From assembly GCA_910587725.1 (NCBI GenBank), contig CAJUNG010000017.1:1-31019 (forward strand): 31,019 nucleotides of DNA, in the 5' to 3' direction. Shown one piece after another: positions 15,140-22,509 of this stretch. A program made the position numbers and the translations under genes. The stretch's first letter is position 1, and every line of letters begins with the position of its first letter. This DNA is from an uncultured Bacilli bacterium. Its GTDB lineage: Bacteria > Bacillota_I > Bacilli_A > RF39 > UBA660. Under the pieces are notes generated by a model that saw only the letters and a list, made by a program, of their open reading frames with translations, ran no database searches and was not told the DNA's origin.

Positions 15140-15607
15140 ATGAGAAGTTTAGTAACAGAACTGAAAAATAGTTTAATCAATGATATCAATTATATCAAGT
15201 ACGATGAAATTTATAAGAACGAAAACATTATAGACAAGGATCTTTTAATCAAATTGCTAGAGGATCATTTAGATTTTTATATAGTGTTTTTAAAATTAAA
15301 TATATTTCTTTGGCGTTATGATACAAGGTATACTAACAAGGAACTAAAAGACTACAAGCATTATAAGGGTAAGATTTTAAGAATTGACGACATCGATACT
15401 ATGTTCCGCTATTATTATAGAAACTATAATAGAACTCGTAATGCTATGAAAAAAATAATCTGTTATAGGCTAAGACCAATGAATGAGTTAATTATTTTAA
15501 AACGAATACTTGCTAGACCAATTGAAGAAGAAATATATCCTATTAATGAATTTGAAGAACAGATAAAAAGTGAAAATGATAAGTTAACTGACAAGGAGAA
15601 ATTATGA
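15140..15607 (+). CDS. Hypothetical helical protein upstream of ssb-like gene
   Basis: The 155-residue product is rich in Lys, Tyr, Ile and Arg and is predicted all-helical, for example NIIDKDLLIKLLEDHLDFYI and MFRYYYRNYNRTRNAMKKII. There is no membrane helix and no known motif. The ribosome site is AGGGGCG before ATG. Its stop overlaps the start of the OB-fold gene (ATGA), which implies coupled translation and perhaps a partner role in single-stranded DNA handling. Confidence 0.65.
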   Translation: MRSLVTELKNSLINDINYIKYDEIYKNENIIDKDLLIKLLEDHLDFYIVFLKLNIFLWRYDTRYTNKELKDYKHYKGKILRIDDIDTMFRYYYRNYNRTRNAMKKIICYRLRPMNELIILKRILARPIEEEIYPINEFEEQIKSENDKLTDKEKL

Positions 15608-15870
15608 TAAATAGTTTTGTAATTGTAGGTAGAATAAATAATATAAAAATTGATAAGGATAGCACTACTCTAGTTATAGCTGTTAAAAGACCTTATAAAA
15701 ATTGTTCTGGAGAATATGAAGACGACCTGTTAGAAGTTAGACCTTTTAAGATGCCAGATAGTATAGATGCATTTTTAAATATTGACGATGTTGTTGGTAT
15801 TAAAGGACGAATACAAAGTGACAATGTTTTACTTGCCGAAAAAGTTACTATTGTGAAAAAAGGCGACTAA
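15604..15870 (+). CDS. SSB-like OB-fold protein
   Basis: The 88-residue product has the outline of a single-stranded DNA-binding OB fold: NSFVIVGRINNIKIDKDSTT (strand 1-2), LVIAVKRPYKNCSGEYEDDL, FKMPDSIDAFLNIDDVVGIKGRIQSD and LLAEKVTIVKKG. These are the spacing and G-R-I / G-x-I-K-G-R features of SSB and PriB-like proteins. It lacks the acidic C-terminal tail (DDDIPF type) by which bacterial SSB recruits partners. It probably coats single-stranded DNA produced by Rep or the primase-helicase. Its last four bases overlap the end of the convergent reverse-strand gene. Confidence 0.75.
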   Translation: MINSFVIVGRINNIKIDKDSTTLVIAVKRPYKNCSGEYEDDLLEVRPFKMPDSIDAFLNIDDVVGIKGRIQSDNVLLAEKVTIVKKGD

Positions 15871-17216
15871 CTCACTCGAGACCTGTATTTATTGACTCTA
15901 TCGCTATTAAGAAGATTTCTTCTTTTTTTATTGCAACAATCACAGATTCTTTTTTTACTTCCATCTCTTAATGTATGTGATTTTCCTCTTATTTCTTTGT
16001 GACATTCATCACATATTTTATATTTGATAGGTTTAAGTTTTTTATCACTTCCAAAATAATATAAATAAAAGATATTCCATGCTGCGACAATGGTGCTATC
16101 GTAGATAGTTTCATTTGTAAGAGTATTAGATGATTTATCTAGTACTTTTTTCCTGTATGAGTTTAATTTATGATTAAGTAATTCGTTACAATTATTAGAA
16201 ATGTAGAAATCAATATCTTCTATGCTCCTAATTGTCTTTTTAATTATAGATTCCACTTTCTCGTCGTATTCAAAATCTATTCCAAGGACATAAAAAGAAC
16301 AAATATAATCGTCCCATTCGAAAGAAGCATCATCATAACACAATACTTTGTTCCATAGTTCCTTGTAAATATAAATAGCCAAGCATATTAGAATGAAATT
16401 ATTTATAGGAATTTCAACCTCTCTCCTACTATATATCTCAGTTTTCCAATAAGGAACACCGTACACTTCACAAAAATTTTTAACTTGGGTAAATATATTT
16501 TCTGATGACTTACTTGTGGATCTGTTTTCAATCACTCCTCCAAGTAAATTCTTTATGTTTAGCGGAATATAGCTGGCACTATTTAATAGTGGAGAATAAT
16601 CGACATAATCTATATTATTCTTTAGTATTTTTAGCAGTGTTTTATAATTTATGGATAATTTAGTTTGAGCTTCTCCAAATTTTAAATCTGTATCTGATAT
16701 TCCATATTTTACGAGCCTAATCATTTCTTGTATTTCTTCAGGAGTATTTAATTCTTTTGTATTAACTTTATGCTCTTTAAATAGTTTATAGCAATTCTTA
16801 AATATGTTATAAAAAGCAACATATTTATCGATATCTGTATCGTCGTAAAAATCATTTGAAACATTATTTTTATTTTCTTCATCTAATAAACCAGTATTAA
16901 CTATGATTTCATTTTTAAAATCATTAGCACACGCATTTTTTAGTAGTTCTATTATTCTTGTGTTCTTTTTATCACGATCTAGAGTATCAAATTTCATAAC
17001 ACTGTCGTTTATTTTCTCTGCTTCCTTAACACAATATTGGTTAATTTCCTTGTTTATATTTTTCCCTATATTATAAGCATCTTTAACAAGCTCATGGTCG
17101 TTATATTCTTTTATTTTTTCTAGGGAATTATTTTCATTACACAATAGTAGAATTTCGTTTTTTGTTATTCTCATATTATATTTTTCAAATTTTTTAACAT
17201 TTTTAATTTTTACCAT
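15867..17216 (-). CDS. Solitary reverse-strand protein with C-terminal zinc ribbon
   Basis: The 449-residue protein is mostly helical and Lys/Asn/Ile-rich. The last 45 residues form a zinc ribbon: CDECHKEIRGK, then RICDCCNKKRRNLLNSDRVN, giving two Cys pairs and a basic tail. No enzyme signature or family is recognised. It is one of only two element genes on the reverse strand and has its own near-consensus promoter (17260-17288). A separately promoted, oppositely oriented gene of this size in a mobile element is often cargo such as a defence or regulatory gene; that is inference. ATG 17216 has only a weak ribosome site (AGAAAG). Confidence 0.7.
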   Translation of the reverse strand: MVKIKNVKKFEKYNMRITKNEILLLCNENNSLEKIKEYNDHELVKDAYNIGKNINKEINQYCVKEAEKINDSVMKFDTLDRDKKNTRIIELLKNACANDFKNEIIVNTGLLDEENKNNVSNDFYDDTDIDKYVAFYNIFKNCYKLFKEHKVNTKELNTPEEIQEMIRLVKYGISDTDLKFGEAQTKLSINYKTLLKILKNNIDYVDYSPLLNSASYIPLNIKNLLGGVIENRSTSKSSENIFTQVKNFCEVYGVPYWKTEIYSRREVEIPINNFILICLAIYIYKELWNKVLCYDDASFEWDDYICSFYVLGIDFEYDEKVESIIKKTIRSIEDIDFYISNNCNELLNHKLNSYRKKVLDKSSNTLTNETIYDSTIVAAWNIFYLYYFGSDKKLKPIKYKICDECHKEIRGKSHTLRDGSKKRICDCCNKKRRNLLNSDRVNKYRSRVS

Positions 17217-17638
17217 ATGTTACTGACTTCTTTCTATAAAAAAATTTCTTGTAATTGTAATTGTAATGCTTAAAACAGCCTTTGTCAATTCGTGATATGG
17301 TAAAATTTTTTTGTCAGGGAGAAAGAAACTATTTACTCCCATTAAAATGTTTCTTTCGACCAGACACAGATCTTTGAAAAGGAAGTGATAATTAAAAAAA
17401 TATCGATAGCTCAACTGGTAGTAAAAATCAGTTGGCAAGTAAATCTAATTATTAATATTTGTAGTTTAGATAGGCATACGCAGTTCTACTAGATAATGGT
17501 TGTTATCATAAATAATCGTTCCTTTCTAACATAGTTATTTGGTTAAAAATTCTTTCTAGTAGGACTACCTATGCTTATGTGAACCGCAATATTTATAATT
17601 GGATCATTAAAATTCTTTTATATAGAGGAGGTTTGAAT
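17217..17638. other. Intergenic region with long imperfect inverted repeat
   Basis: This gap of about 420 bp separates divergent genes. It holds the reverse promoter, an 8-bp stem (AAAGAAAC at about 17323 with GTTTCTTT at about 17349) and a 20-bp inverted repeat matching at 17 of 20 positions (17474-17493 and 17555-17574: GCATACGCAGTTCTACTAGA against the complement of TCTAGTAGGACTACCTATGC) around a 61-nt loop. The repeat ends about 65 bp before the ATG of the next gene. It could be an origin, an oriT, a structured leader or a small RNA. Confidence 0.5.
17260..17288 (-). promoter_or_regulatory. Near-consensus promoter of the reverse-strand gene
   Basis: On the reverse strand a perfect -35 TTGACA (17288-17283) is followed after 17 bp by -10 TACAAT (17265-17260), 5 of 6 bases. 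Three tandem TTGTAA hexamers (forward strand, 17249-17266) cover the -10 region and could bind a regulator or be simple-sequence expansion. Confidence 0.75.
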
Positions 17639-18382
17639 ATGAATAATAATGTAGAAGAATTAAACTATCAACTATTTTTAGAAAATGTTGGTGACATTAA
17701 AGAGATAAAAGAAAGAGAGGCTTGTAAAATGCAAGAAAAATTAGAAAATGAAAAAGACCTAGAGTTAGATGCCACTAACCTAAGTCAAAACGATAGCATA
17801 TCAGAAGAAACTATCAATAGTATTGTACCTCAAAGTATAGTAAATGACAACAGCAGTGAGGCATATGATCCTTTTGGTGTTATTTATGAAAACGATAATA
17901 TCAATACTAACGATATTCCAGAAGAGCCAACGGACTTGGAAATCGCATTTCAAAGGGCAGCATTGTCTTATGATTATAACAAATCGAATATAGCAGAAGT
18001 ACAAAGTTCAAAACATAGAAAAATAGCAGAAAAAAATATGGATGTTATCGATCTTGAACTTAAGGTGTTTTTTGATGAAAGTACTTATAAAAAAGAAAGC
18101 ATATCGTTTTTCTTTAATGACAACCAGTACTGTGTTGATGCTTCTATTAAAAAATTAAAAGAACTAACTAATTCATTTGGTGTTGAATTGAAGCAAGAAC
18201 ATTGTCGTAGTTTTACTACAATAATAGATGTCTTAGACCAATTTCAAGGGACTTGGGTAAGAGTTCAACCGACAGCTAGAATTGAAAAGGTTGTAGGACA
18301 ACCAGATAAGGAATATGTAAATTTTGAAGTCATAGAGATTTTAGGGAAAAATCACGTTTTAGGAGGAAATATTAATGATTAG
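17639..18382 (+). CDS. Hypothetical acidic protein, first gene of replication module
   Basis: ATG 17639 is preceded by AGAGGAGG at ideal spacing; in-frame ATGs upstream have no such site. The 247-residue protein has a long acidic, low-complexity N-terminal half, including a PFGVIYENDNINTNDIPEEP linker. A compact beta-rich C-terminal half (from about residue 135) reads LELKVFFDESTYKKESISFF and GTWVRVQPTARIEKVVGQPD. The latter looks OB-like and faintly recalls phage single-strand-binding accessory proteins (DUF669 type), but I do not claim that family. It leads the run resolvase - primase-helicase - integrase and overlaps the next gene by eight bases. Confidence 0.6.
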   Translation: MNNNVEELNYQLFLENVGDIKEIKEREACKMQEKLENEKDLELDATNLSQNDSISEETINSIVPQSIVNDNSSEAYDPFGVIYENDNINTNDIPEEPTDLEIAFQRAALSYDYNKSNIAEVQSSKHRKIAEKNMDVIDLELKVFFDESTYKKESISFFFNDNQYCVDASIKKLKELTNSFGVELKQEHCRSFTTIIDVLDQFQGTWVRVQPTARIEKVVGQPDKEYVNFEVIEILGKNHVLGGNIND

Positions 18383-18767
18383 TGAAAGAGAATTAATTGA
18401 TATAATAGCTGAAATAGTTGGTGAAGAAGATATGTGTATCGAATGCAAGATAAGAAACATAGCCACTTTGATTCATTCATACGAGAACCAAAAAGACGAT
18501 GACGAGGAATGTACTTATCCTGAATATATGATACAAAAAATAGCCGAGACCGAAACGGAAGATTTAACACAAGACGAAATGAGTTTTTTGATAGAAATGC
18601 TTGTATCTATTCTAAACAAGTACGATCTGTTACCACTAGGTAGAGACATGCTAGAAGAAGACAGCATTGACGTTAGCGAATATTCACATCGTGAATTAAC
18701 TTCGATGCTAGAGGTAGTCGTCGATTCACTTACCAATATTGTGTACGATTACGGGATTTTTGGATAG
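18375..18767 (+). CDS. Small acidic hypothetical protein
   Basis: The 130-residue product is very acidic, mainly helical and soluble (EIVGEEDMCIECKIRNIATL, then EDLTQDEMSFLIEMLVSILN and HRELTSMLEVVVDSLTNIVY). TAGGAGG lies before the ATG. It has a C-x-x-C in CIECK but no second pair. It overlaps the upstream gene by eight bases, so the two are coupled. No known family; acidic helical proteins of this kind in mobile elements are sometimes DNA mimics or inhibitors, which is only a possibility. Confidence 0.55.
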   Translation: MISERELIDIIAEIVGEEDMCIECKIRNIATLIHSYENQKDDDEECTYPEYMIQKIAETETEDLTQDEMSFLIEMLVSILNKYDLLPLGRDMLEEDSIDVSEYSHRELTSMLEVVVDSLTNIVYDYGIFG

Positions 18768-18784
18768 TATCTAAAAGTATGGAA

Positions 18785-18878
18785 TTAGAGACGTCAGGGT
18801 TTGACATAAATTTTGCGTCTCTAAACCTACAAAAATTATTTATGAGCCGTCTCAATTTTGATGTGGACTTTTTGAGAC
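18785..18878. promoter_or_regulatory. res-like site upstream of the small serine recombinase
   Basis: Four GAGAC/GTCTC elements occur as two inverted pairs: TTAGAGACG (18785-18793) with CGTCTCTAA (18816-18824), perfect over 9 bp, and GTCTCAA (18849-18855) with TTGAGAC (18872-18878), perfect over 7 bp. Paired inverted half-sites directly upstream of a resolvase gene are the usual layout of a res site, which also serves as operator for the gene. An in-frame ATG extension (18779) runs through this region but is unlikely to be coding. Confidence 0.55.
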
Positions 18879-18922
18879 TTTTAGGGGATGCTTTTTATAT
18901 AAGAAAGGAGACCCATAAAAAT

Positions 18923-19549
18923 ATGGAAAACAAAATATTTTACTACAGTAGGTCAAGTACACCACGGCAAAACGAAACCTACCAAGTAGACGAAGCACTG
19001 TCGTTAGGGATAGACGAAAGAAATATTTTTATCGATAAGGCTAGTGGAAAGAACTTTGAACGTCCACAATACCAAGCACTAAAACAATGCTTGCGCAAAG
19101 GAGACCTTTTGTATATTCATGCAATCAGTCGTTTAGGACGCAACCGCAAAATGATTAGAGATGAGTGGAAGGAGCTTACTCAAGATATAGGTATAGACAT
19201 AAAAGTTGTTACAATGCCTTTGTTAGATACGACCCTTTATAAAGATAAAATTGGCTCGTTTGTTAATGACCTTATTTTAGAAATATTTGGGTATGGTGCA
19301 GAAGAAGAACTAGATCATATACACGAAATGCAACGAAGTGGAATTGAAACAGCTAAAAAGTATGGAACTAAAACAGGTAACCCTTTTGGACGTCCAAAAG
19401 TCCCTACTCCTGCAAACTTCGAAGAGGTTACAACTCGTTGGAAAAACAACGAAATTACTGCTGTATCAGCGATGAAAGAACTAAACTTGAGTAAGCCAAC
19501 TTTTTATAAAATGGTTAAACAGAAAAATATAGTAAAGGAGAACTTATGA
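18923..19549 (+). CDS. Small serine recombinase (resolvase/invertase family)
   Basis: A 208-residue serine recombinase. The catalytic domain begins MENKIFYYSRSSTPRQ with catalytic Ser12, followed by FIDKASGKNFERPQYQAL, then GDLLYIHAISRLGRNRKMI with the conserved Arg residues, and the long E helix with a basic GRPKVPTP hinge. A C-terminal helix-turn-helix follows (ITAVSAMKELNLSKPTFYKM). GAAAGGAG lies upstream, 12 bases from ATG 18923. Proteins of this size resolve dimers of plasmids or invert segments. Here it may monomerise the excised circle at the adjacent res-like site. It is distinct from the large integrase at 22510. Its stop overlaps the next start (ATGA). Confidence 0.9.
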   Translation: MENKIFYYSRSSTPRQNETYQVDEALSLGIDERNIFIDKASGKNFERPQYQALKQCLRKGDLLYIHAISRLGRNRKMIRDEWKELTQDIGIDIKVVTMPLLDTTLYKDKIGSFVNDLILEIFGYGAEEELDHIHEMQRSGIETAKKYGTKTGNPFGRPKVPTPANFEEVTTRWKNNEITAVSAMKELNLSKPTFYKMVKQKNIVKENL

Positions 19550-19788
19550 GAAAATTTGAAGTAATGTACGATCCTGAAATAAAAGAATACAATAACCAGC
19601 TAAGAATACTTTATAGTGATGAAGATAATCTTTGTGTTCGAATAGGATCAATATATGTTGGAAAAGAAGCAGATTTAATGTTTAAATTATTAAGTGCTAT
19701 TGATACTAGTAAACTAGACGATAGCATGAGCCTTATTATTAAAGTTAGAAATAGCGAGGGCTTTTATGATGTTAAAGTTAATGATTGA
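19546..19788 (+). CDS. Small hypothetical protein before the primase-helicase
   Basis: The 80-residue product alternates strands and short helices (FEVMYDPEIKEYNNQLRILY, then IGSIYVGKEADLMFKLLSAI). It starts within the resolvase stop codon and its 3' end overlaps the next gene by 23 bases, so it is translationally coupled to both. No family recognised. Its place in the replication module suggests a helper for the primase-helicase, without direct evidence. Confidence 0.6.
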   Translation: MRKFEVMYDPEIKEYNNQLRILYSDEDNLCVRIGSIYVGKEADLMFKLLSAIDTSKLDDSMSLIIKVRNSEGFYDVKVND

Positions 19789-22204
19789 TGAAATGTCATA
19801 TAAAGAAAAGCCAACGGGTGCTGAAATAGGCAAAATTCAAAATAGATTAGGACAGCAATCAGCACTAAAAGAAGTAACTATAGAACAATTATGTAGTTAT
19901 ATAGAAAAGGGATATACTTTTTGTCCTGCTGTTACAATTGGTGGTATGAAAAATGAAGATTGGCGACAACAACAACTTATATGTATAGATGTTGATAATG
20001 ATAATGACAAAATCATAACACCAGAAGAAGCAGTTAATTTATTAGAAAAAGTGAATATTCATACTATGGGGTACTATCATACTTTTAGTAGCACTAGTGA
20101 ATTGCCGAAGTTTAGATTGTTGTTTTTACTTCCTGCTCCACTTACGGATAAAAATAAAGTTAAGTTTATAGTAGAGGCATTAATAGATTTTATAGGTGGA
20201 GATCAAGCTTGCAAAAATTTATCAAGAATATTTTTTGGAACTGACGGACAAACAAAAAAAGTAACCGTAGTTAATGCGAACACCACGATTACTTTAGATG
20301 ATGTTATAAGGATCTATAAGCCGTCATCTCCTAATAATTATAACAAAAACGACGAATTAATGCAAATGGTACACGAATTTGACTTTTTAGGATACATTTC
20401 AAAAGAATACGAGGTAGATCATGTATCGGGAAATACAATCTATTTTAAAAAATGTCCTATCTGCGGTCATAATGATTGTTTTAGATTCTATTCTAATACG
20501 AATACATTTTTTTGCTTCGGACAAAATGGCAGAGTTGGGGGATCAATTATAGATTATTTAATGCTAACAAAAAACATGGAACTAAAAGATGCAATTAGAT
20601 ATTTTAAAAGTGAATTACTAGGAATAAACGAAAAGCCAAGCAAGAAGCATACGGATAGTTCTGCTAGTAATGAAGAAAAGAAAATCAAAAGCCAAATTAC
20701 AGAAAATATAAGAAAGCTAGGGTATCCCGTACCGTCAATAGAAGATATAGATTGGATATATAACTCTGCTGACGACGATAGCGACGAGCCTAAGTGGAAA
20801 CTATCATGTCCTGCTTTAGCAAAATTTATCAGTGATAATATTCCTTATATTTTTGCTAAAAATAGGTCTAAAAGCGGTATAATCAAGTATTTCTATTGCG
20901 ACAACAGGTATAAGATGCTTGATGATGAAGAGATATTGTATTTAATAAAACAATTTATTGAACCGTTATCTTTACATAAAATGACCGCATTAAAAGAAGT
21001 ATTAAATCTTCTTATGACAGAAATAAATCATCACAGGTTAATGGAAGATATGAACGCAAATGAAAATATCATTAATTTTAAAAATGGGATTTTAGATATT
21101 AGAACTGGTAAATTACTACCTCACTCGTCTAAATATCTAATTACAACGCAAATTCCATGCAATTATGTTGAAAATTGTCCTGTACCTGAAAAAAGATATT
21201 TTGATAATTTTCTTAACGACTTTACCAAAGGTAATGTAGAAATTAAAAGATTAATATTGCAAGGTATGGGAGTAGCGTTAAGCAATGTTCGTGGATATAG
21301 AATGAAGCAAGCGTTTTTCTGTATCGGACCTGGTAATAGTGGAAAATCGCAAGTAAAACTATTGCTTACAAGATTAATAGGTGTTGAAAACTGTACGAGC
21401 GTAGATTTAAAAGATTTAGAAAGGCCTTTTCATGCTATAGAACTATTAAATAAGCGACTAGCAGGATCTAACGATATGAGCGGTATGAAAATTAACAGTT
21501 TAGAAAAATTTAAGCAAATAACAGGTGGCGACTATATCACTGACTCTTATAAGAATGAGGGGCTAATCGATTTTAGATATAATGGTGTCATTTGGATGCT
21601 TGGTAATAGAATGCCTGTCTTCGGTGGAGATAAAGGCGATCATGTTTACGATAGAATGGTTATTATAGAGTGTGATAATGTTATTCCCGAAGAAAAAAGA
21701 GATAAGCAACTTTTAGAACATTTACTCGAAGAAAAGGAATATATTGTTTCGCTAGCGATTGGAGGGCTTATGGAAGTTATTAACAATGGATATCAATATG
21801 ATATCCCAGAAATATGTAAACAAAGAAATCAATTATACAGAGTTGAAAACGATTCGTTCTTAAGTTTTTATGAAGAATGTCTTGTTGATAGACCTGAAAA
21901 TGAGCCAATTAAAGATAAATGCACAGTGAAAATCATTTATCAAACTTATAAAGAGTGGTGTAAAGCCAATAATGGTGGTTATGCACAAACTAAAAAAGAA
22001 ATGAAGAAAATGCTAACTGATATGGGTAAGGGAGAAATAATTCATACTAATGGCGGATATGATTATTTTAAATATATTACTCTATCACTAAGAGCTAAAA
22101 AAGAATATGACTGCAATAATAATGATCTGTTTATCGATGATCCAGACACTGCTAATGATGAGGAAACAGGAATAAACAACACCGTGGATCAGTTCGATTT
22201 TTGA
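19766..22204 (+). CDS. Primase-polymerase / SF3 helicase replication protein
   Basis: This 812-residue protein has the layout of phage and plasmid replicative primase-helicases. The N-terminal part looks like an archaeo-eukaryotic-type primase (CIDVDNDND acidic motif, GYYHTFSSTSELPKFRLLFL, ARIFFG-like SRIFFGTDGQ). A CHC2-type zinc finger begins at Cys230 (CPICGHNDCFRFYSN, FFCFGQNGRVGG). The C-terminal part is a D5/P4-type helicase with Walker A GPGNSGKS at 521-528, HAIELLNKRLAGSNDMS as the Walker B region and a following GVIWMLGNRMPVFGG arginine-finger region. The last 100 residues hold a winged-helix-like segment. It would prime and unwind the excised element. GCGAGGGC precedes two adjacent ATGs (19766, 19769). 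Confidence 0.88.
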   Translation: MMLKLMIDEMSYKEKPTGAEIGKIQNRLGQQSALKEVTIEQLCSYIEKGYTFCPAVTIGGMKNEDWRQQQLICIDVDNDNDKIITPEEAVNLLEKVNIHTMGYYHTFSSTSELPKFRLLFLLPAPLTDKNKVKFIVEALIDFIGGDQACKNLSRIFFGTDGQTKKVTVVNANTTITLDDVIRIYKPSSPNNYNKNDELMQMVHEFDFLGYISKEYEVDHVSGNTIYFKKCPICGHNDCFRFYSNTNTFFCFGQNGRVGGSIIDYLMLTKNMELKDAIRYFKSELLGINEKPSKKHTDSSASNEEKKIKSQITENIRKLGYPVPSIEDIDWIYNSADDDSDEPKWKLSCPALAKFISDNIPYIFAKNRSKSGIIKYFYCDNRYKMLDDEEILYLIKQFIEPLSLHKMTALKEVLNLLMTEINHHRLMEDMNANENIINFKNGILDIRTGKLLPHSSKYLITTQIPCNYVENCPVPEKRYFDNFLNDFTKGNVEIKRLILQGMGVALSNVRGYRMKQAFFCIGPGNSGKSQVKLLLTRLIGVENCTSVDLKDLERPFHAIELLNKRLAGSNDMSGMKINSLEKFKQITGGDYITDSYKNEGLIDFRYNGVIWMLGNRMPVFGGDKGDHVYDRMVIIECDNVIPEEKRDKQLLEHLLEEKEYIVSLAIGGLMEVINNGYQYDIPEICKQRNQLYRVENDSFLSFYEECLVDRPENEPIKDKCTVKIIYQTYKEWCKANNGGYAQTKKEMKKMLTDMGKGEIIHTNGGYDYFKYITLSLRAKKEYDCNNNDLFIDDPDTANDEETGINNTVDQFDF

Positions 22205-22223
22205 TAAAAGAAAATAAGAAAAA

Positions 22224-22247
22224 GGGAAAAAAGGAAACTTTTTTCCC
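22224..22247 (+). other. Perfect 10-bp hairpin with GAAA tetraloop
   Basis: GGGAAAAAAG (22224-22233) and CTTTTTTCCC (22238-22247) are perfectly complementary around GAAA, a GNRA tetraloop. No T-run follows, so it is not a standard terminator. A second small hairpin (CTGCT, T5, AGCAG at 22266-22280) lies just downstream. They may shape mRNA stability between the helicase and integrase genes. Confidence 0.6.
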
Positions 22248-22331
22248 ACATTAATAAAAAAAATTCTGCTTTTTTAGCAGTTATAAAAATTAAAAAATGA
22301 AAATATATTTAATCAGGAGGATAAACAAAAA

Positions 22332-22475
22332 ATGAATATTAACAAAATCACAGAAGTACAGATGCAGCTAATAATCAATAACAACCTTTATAAGAAGAAT
22401 ATTATTGATGAGAGTACTTTTTCTAAAGCAAATGAGAAGTTGCTAAGAATGTTAAAGGTATTACAAACAGCTTAA
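22332..22475 (+). CDS. 47-residue SHOCT-like protein beside integrase
   Basis: An AGGAGG site (22315-22320) precedes ATG 22332. The product, MNINKITEVQMQLIINNNLY followed by KKNIIDESTFSKANEKLLRM and LKVLQTA, has the pattern of short SHOCT-type helical modules: an N-terminal helix, a D-E-S-T-F / E-E-F turn and a second helix. Proteins of this size and pattern often lie directly upstream of large serine recombinases in Bacillota elements. It is the best candidate in this element for the recombination directionality factor that turns the integrase to excision, or for an integrase partner. That role is inference. Confidence 0.6.
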   Translation: MNINKITEVQMQLIINNNLYKKNIIDESTFSKANEKLLRMLKVLQTA

Positions 22476-22509
22476 TAAGTACAACTGGAAGTAGCAAAAG
22501 GAGGAAGAT

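Noticed and set aside
17220..17438. Reverse-strand 72-codon open frame in the intergenic region
   Set aside because: It overlaps the promoter of the reverse gene, has no ribosome site and no coding character.
17401..17470. tRNA-like stretch (TAGCTCAACTGGTAG resembles a tRNA D-arm)
   Set aside because: No matching GAGC strand, anticodon stem, T-arm (GGTTCGA) or acceptor stem can be found; a short chance match.
18779..18922. N-terminal 48-residue extension of the small recombinase
   Set aside because: It precedes the catalytic MENKIFYYSRSS start, covers the res-like inverted repeats and lacks a good ribosome site.
22261..22285. CTGCT-T5-AGCAG hairpin as terminator of the helicase operon
   Set aside because: Only a 5-bp stem and no proper T-run after it; kept as a side note of the GNRA hairpin.
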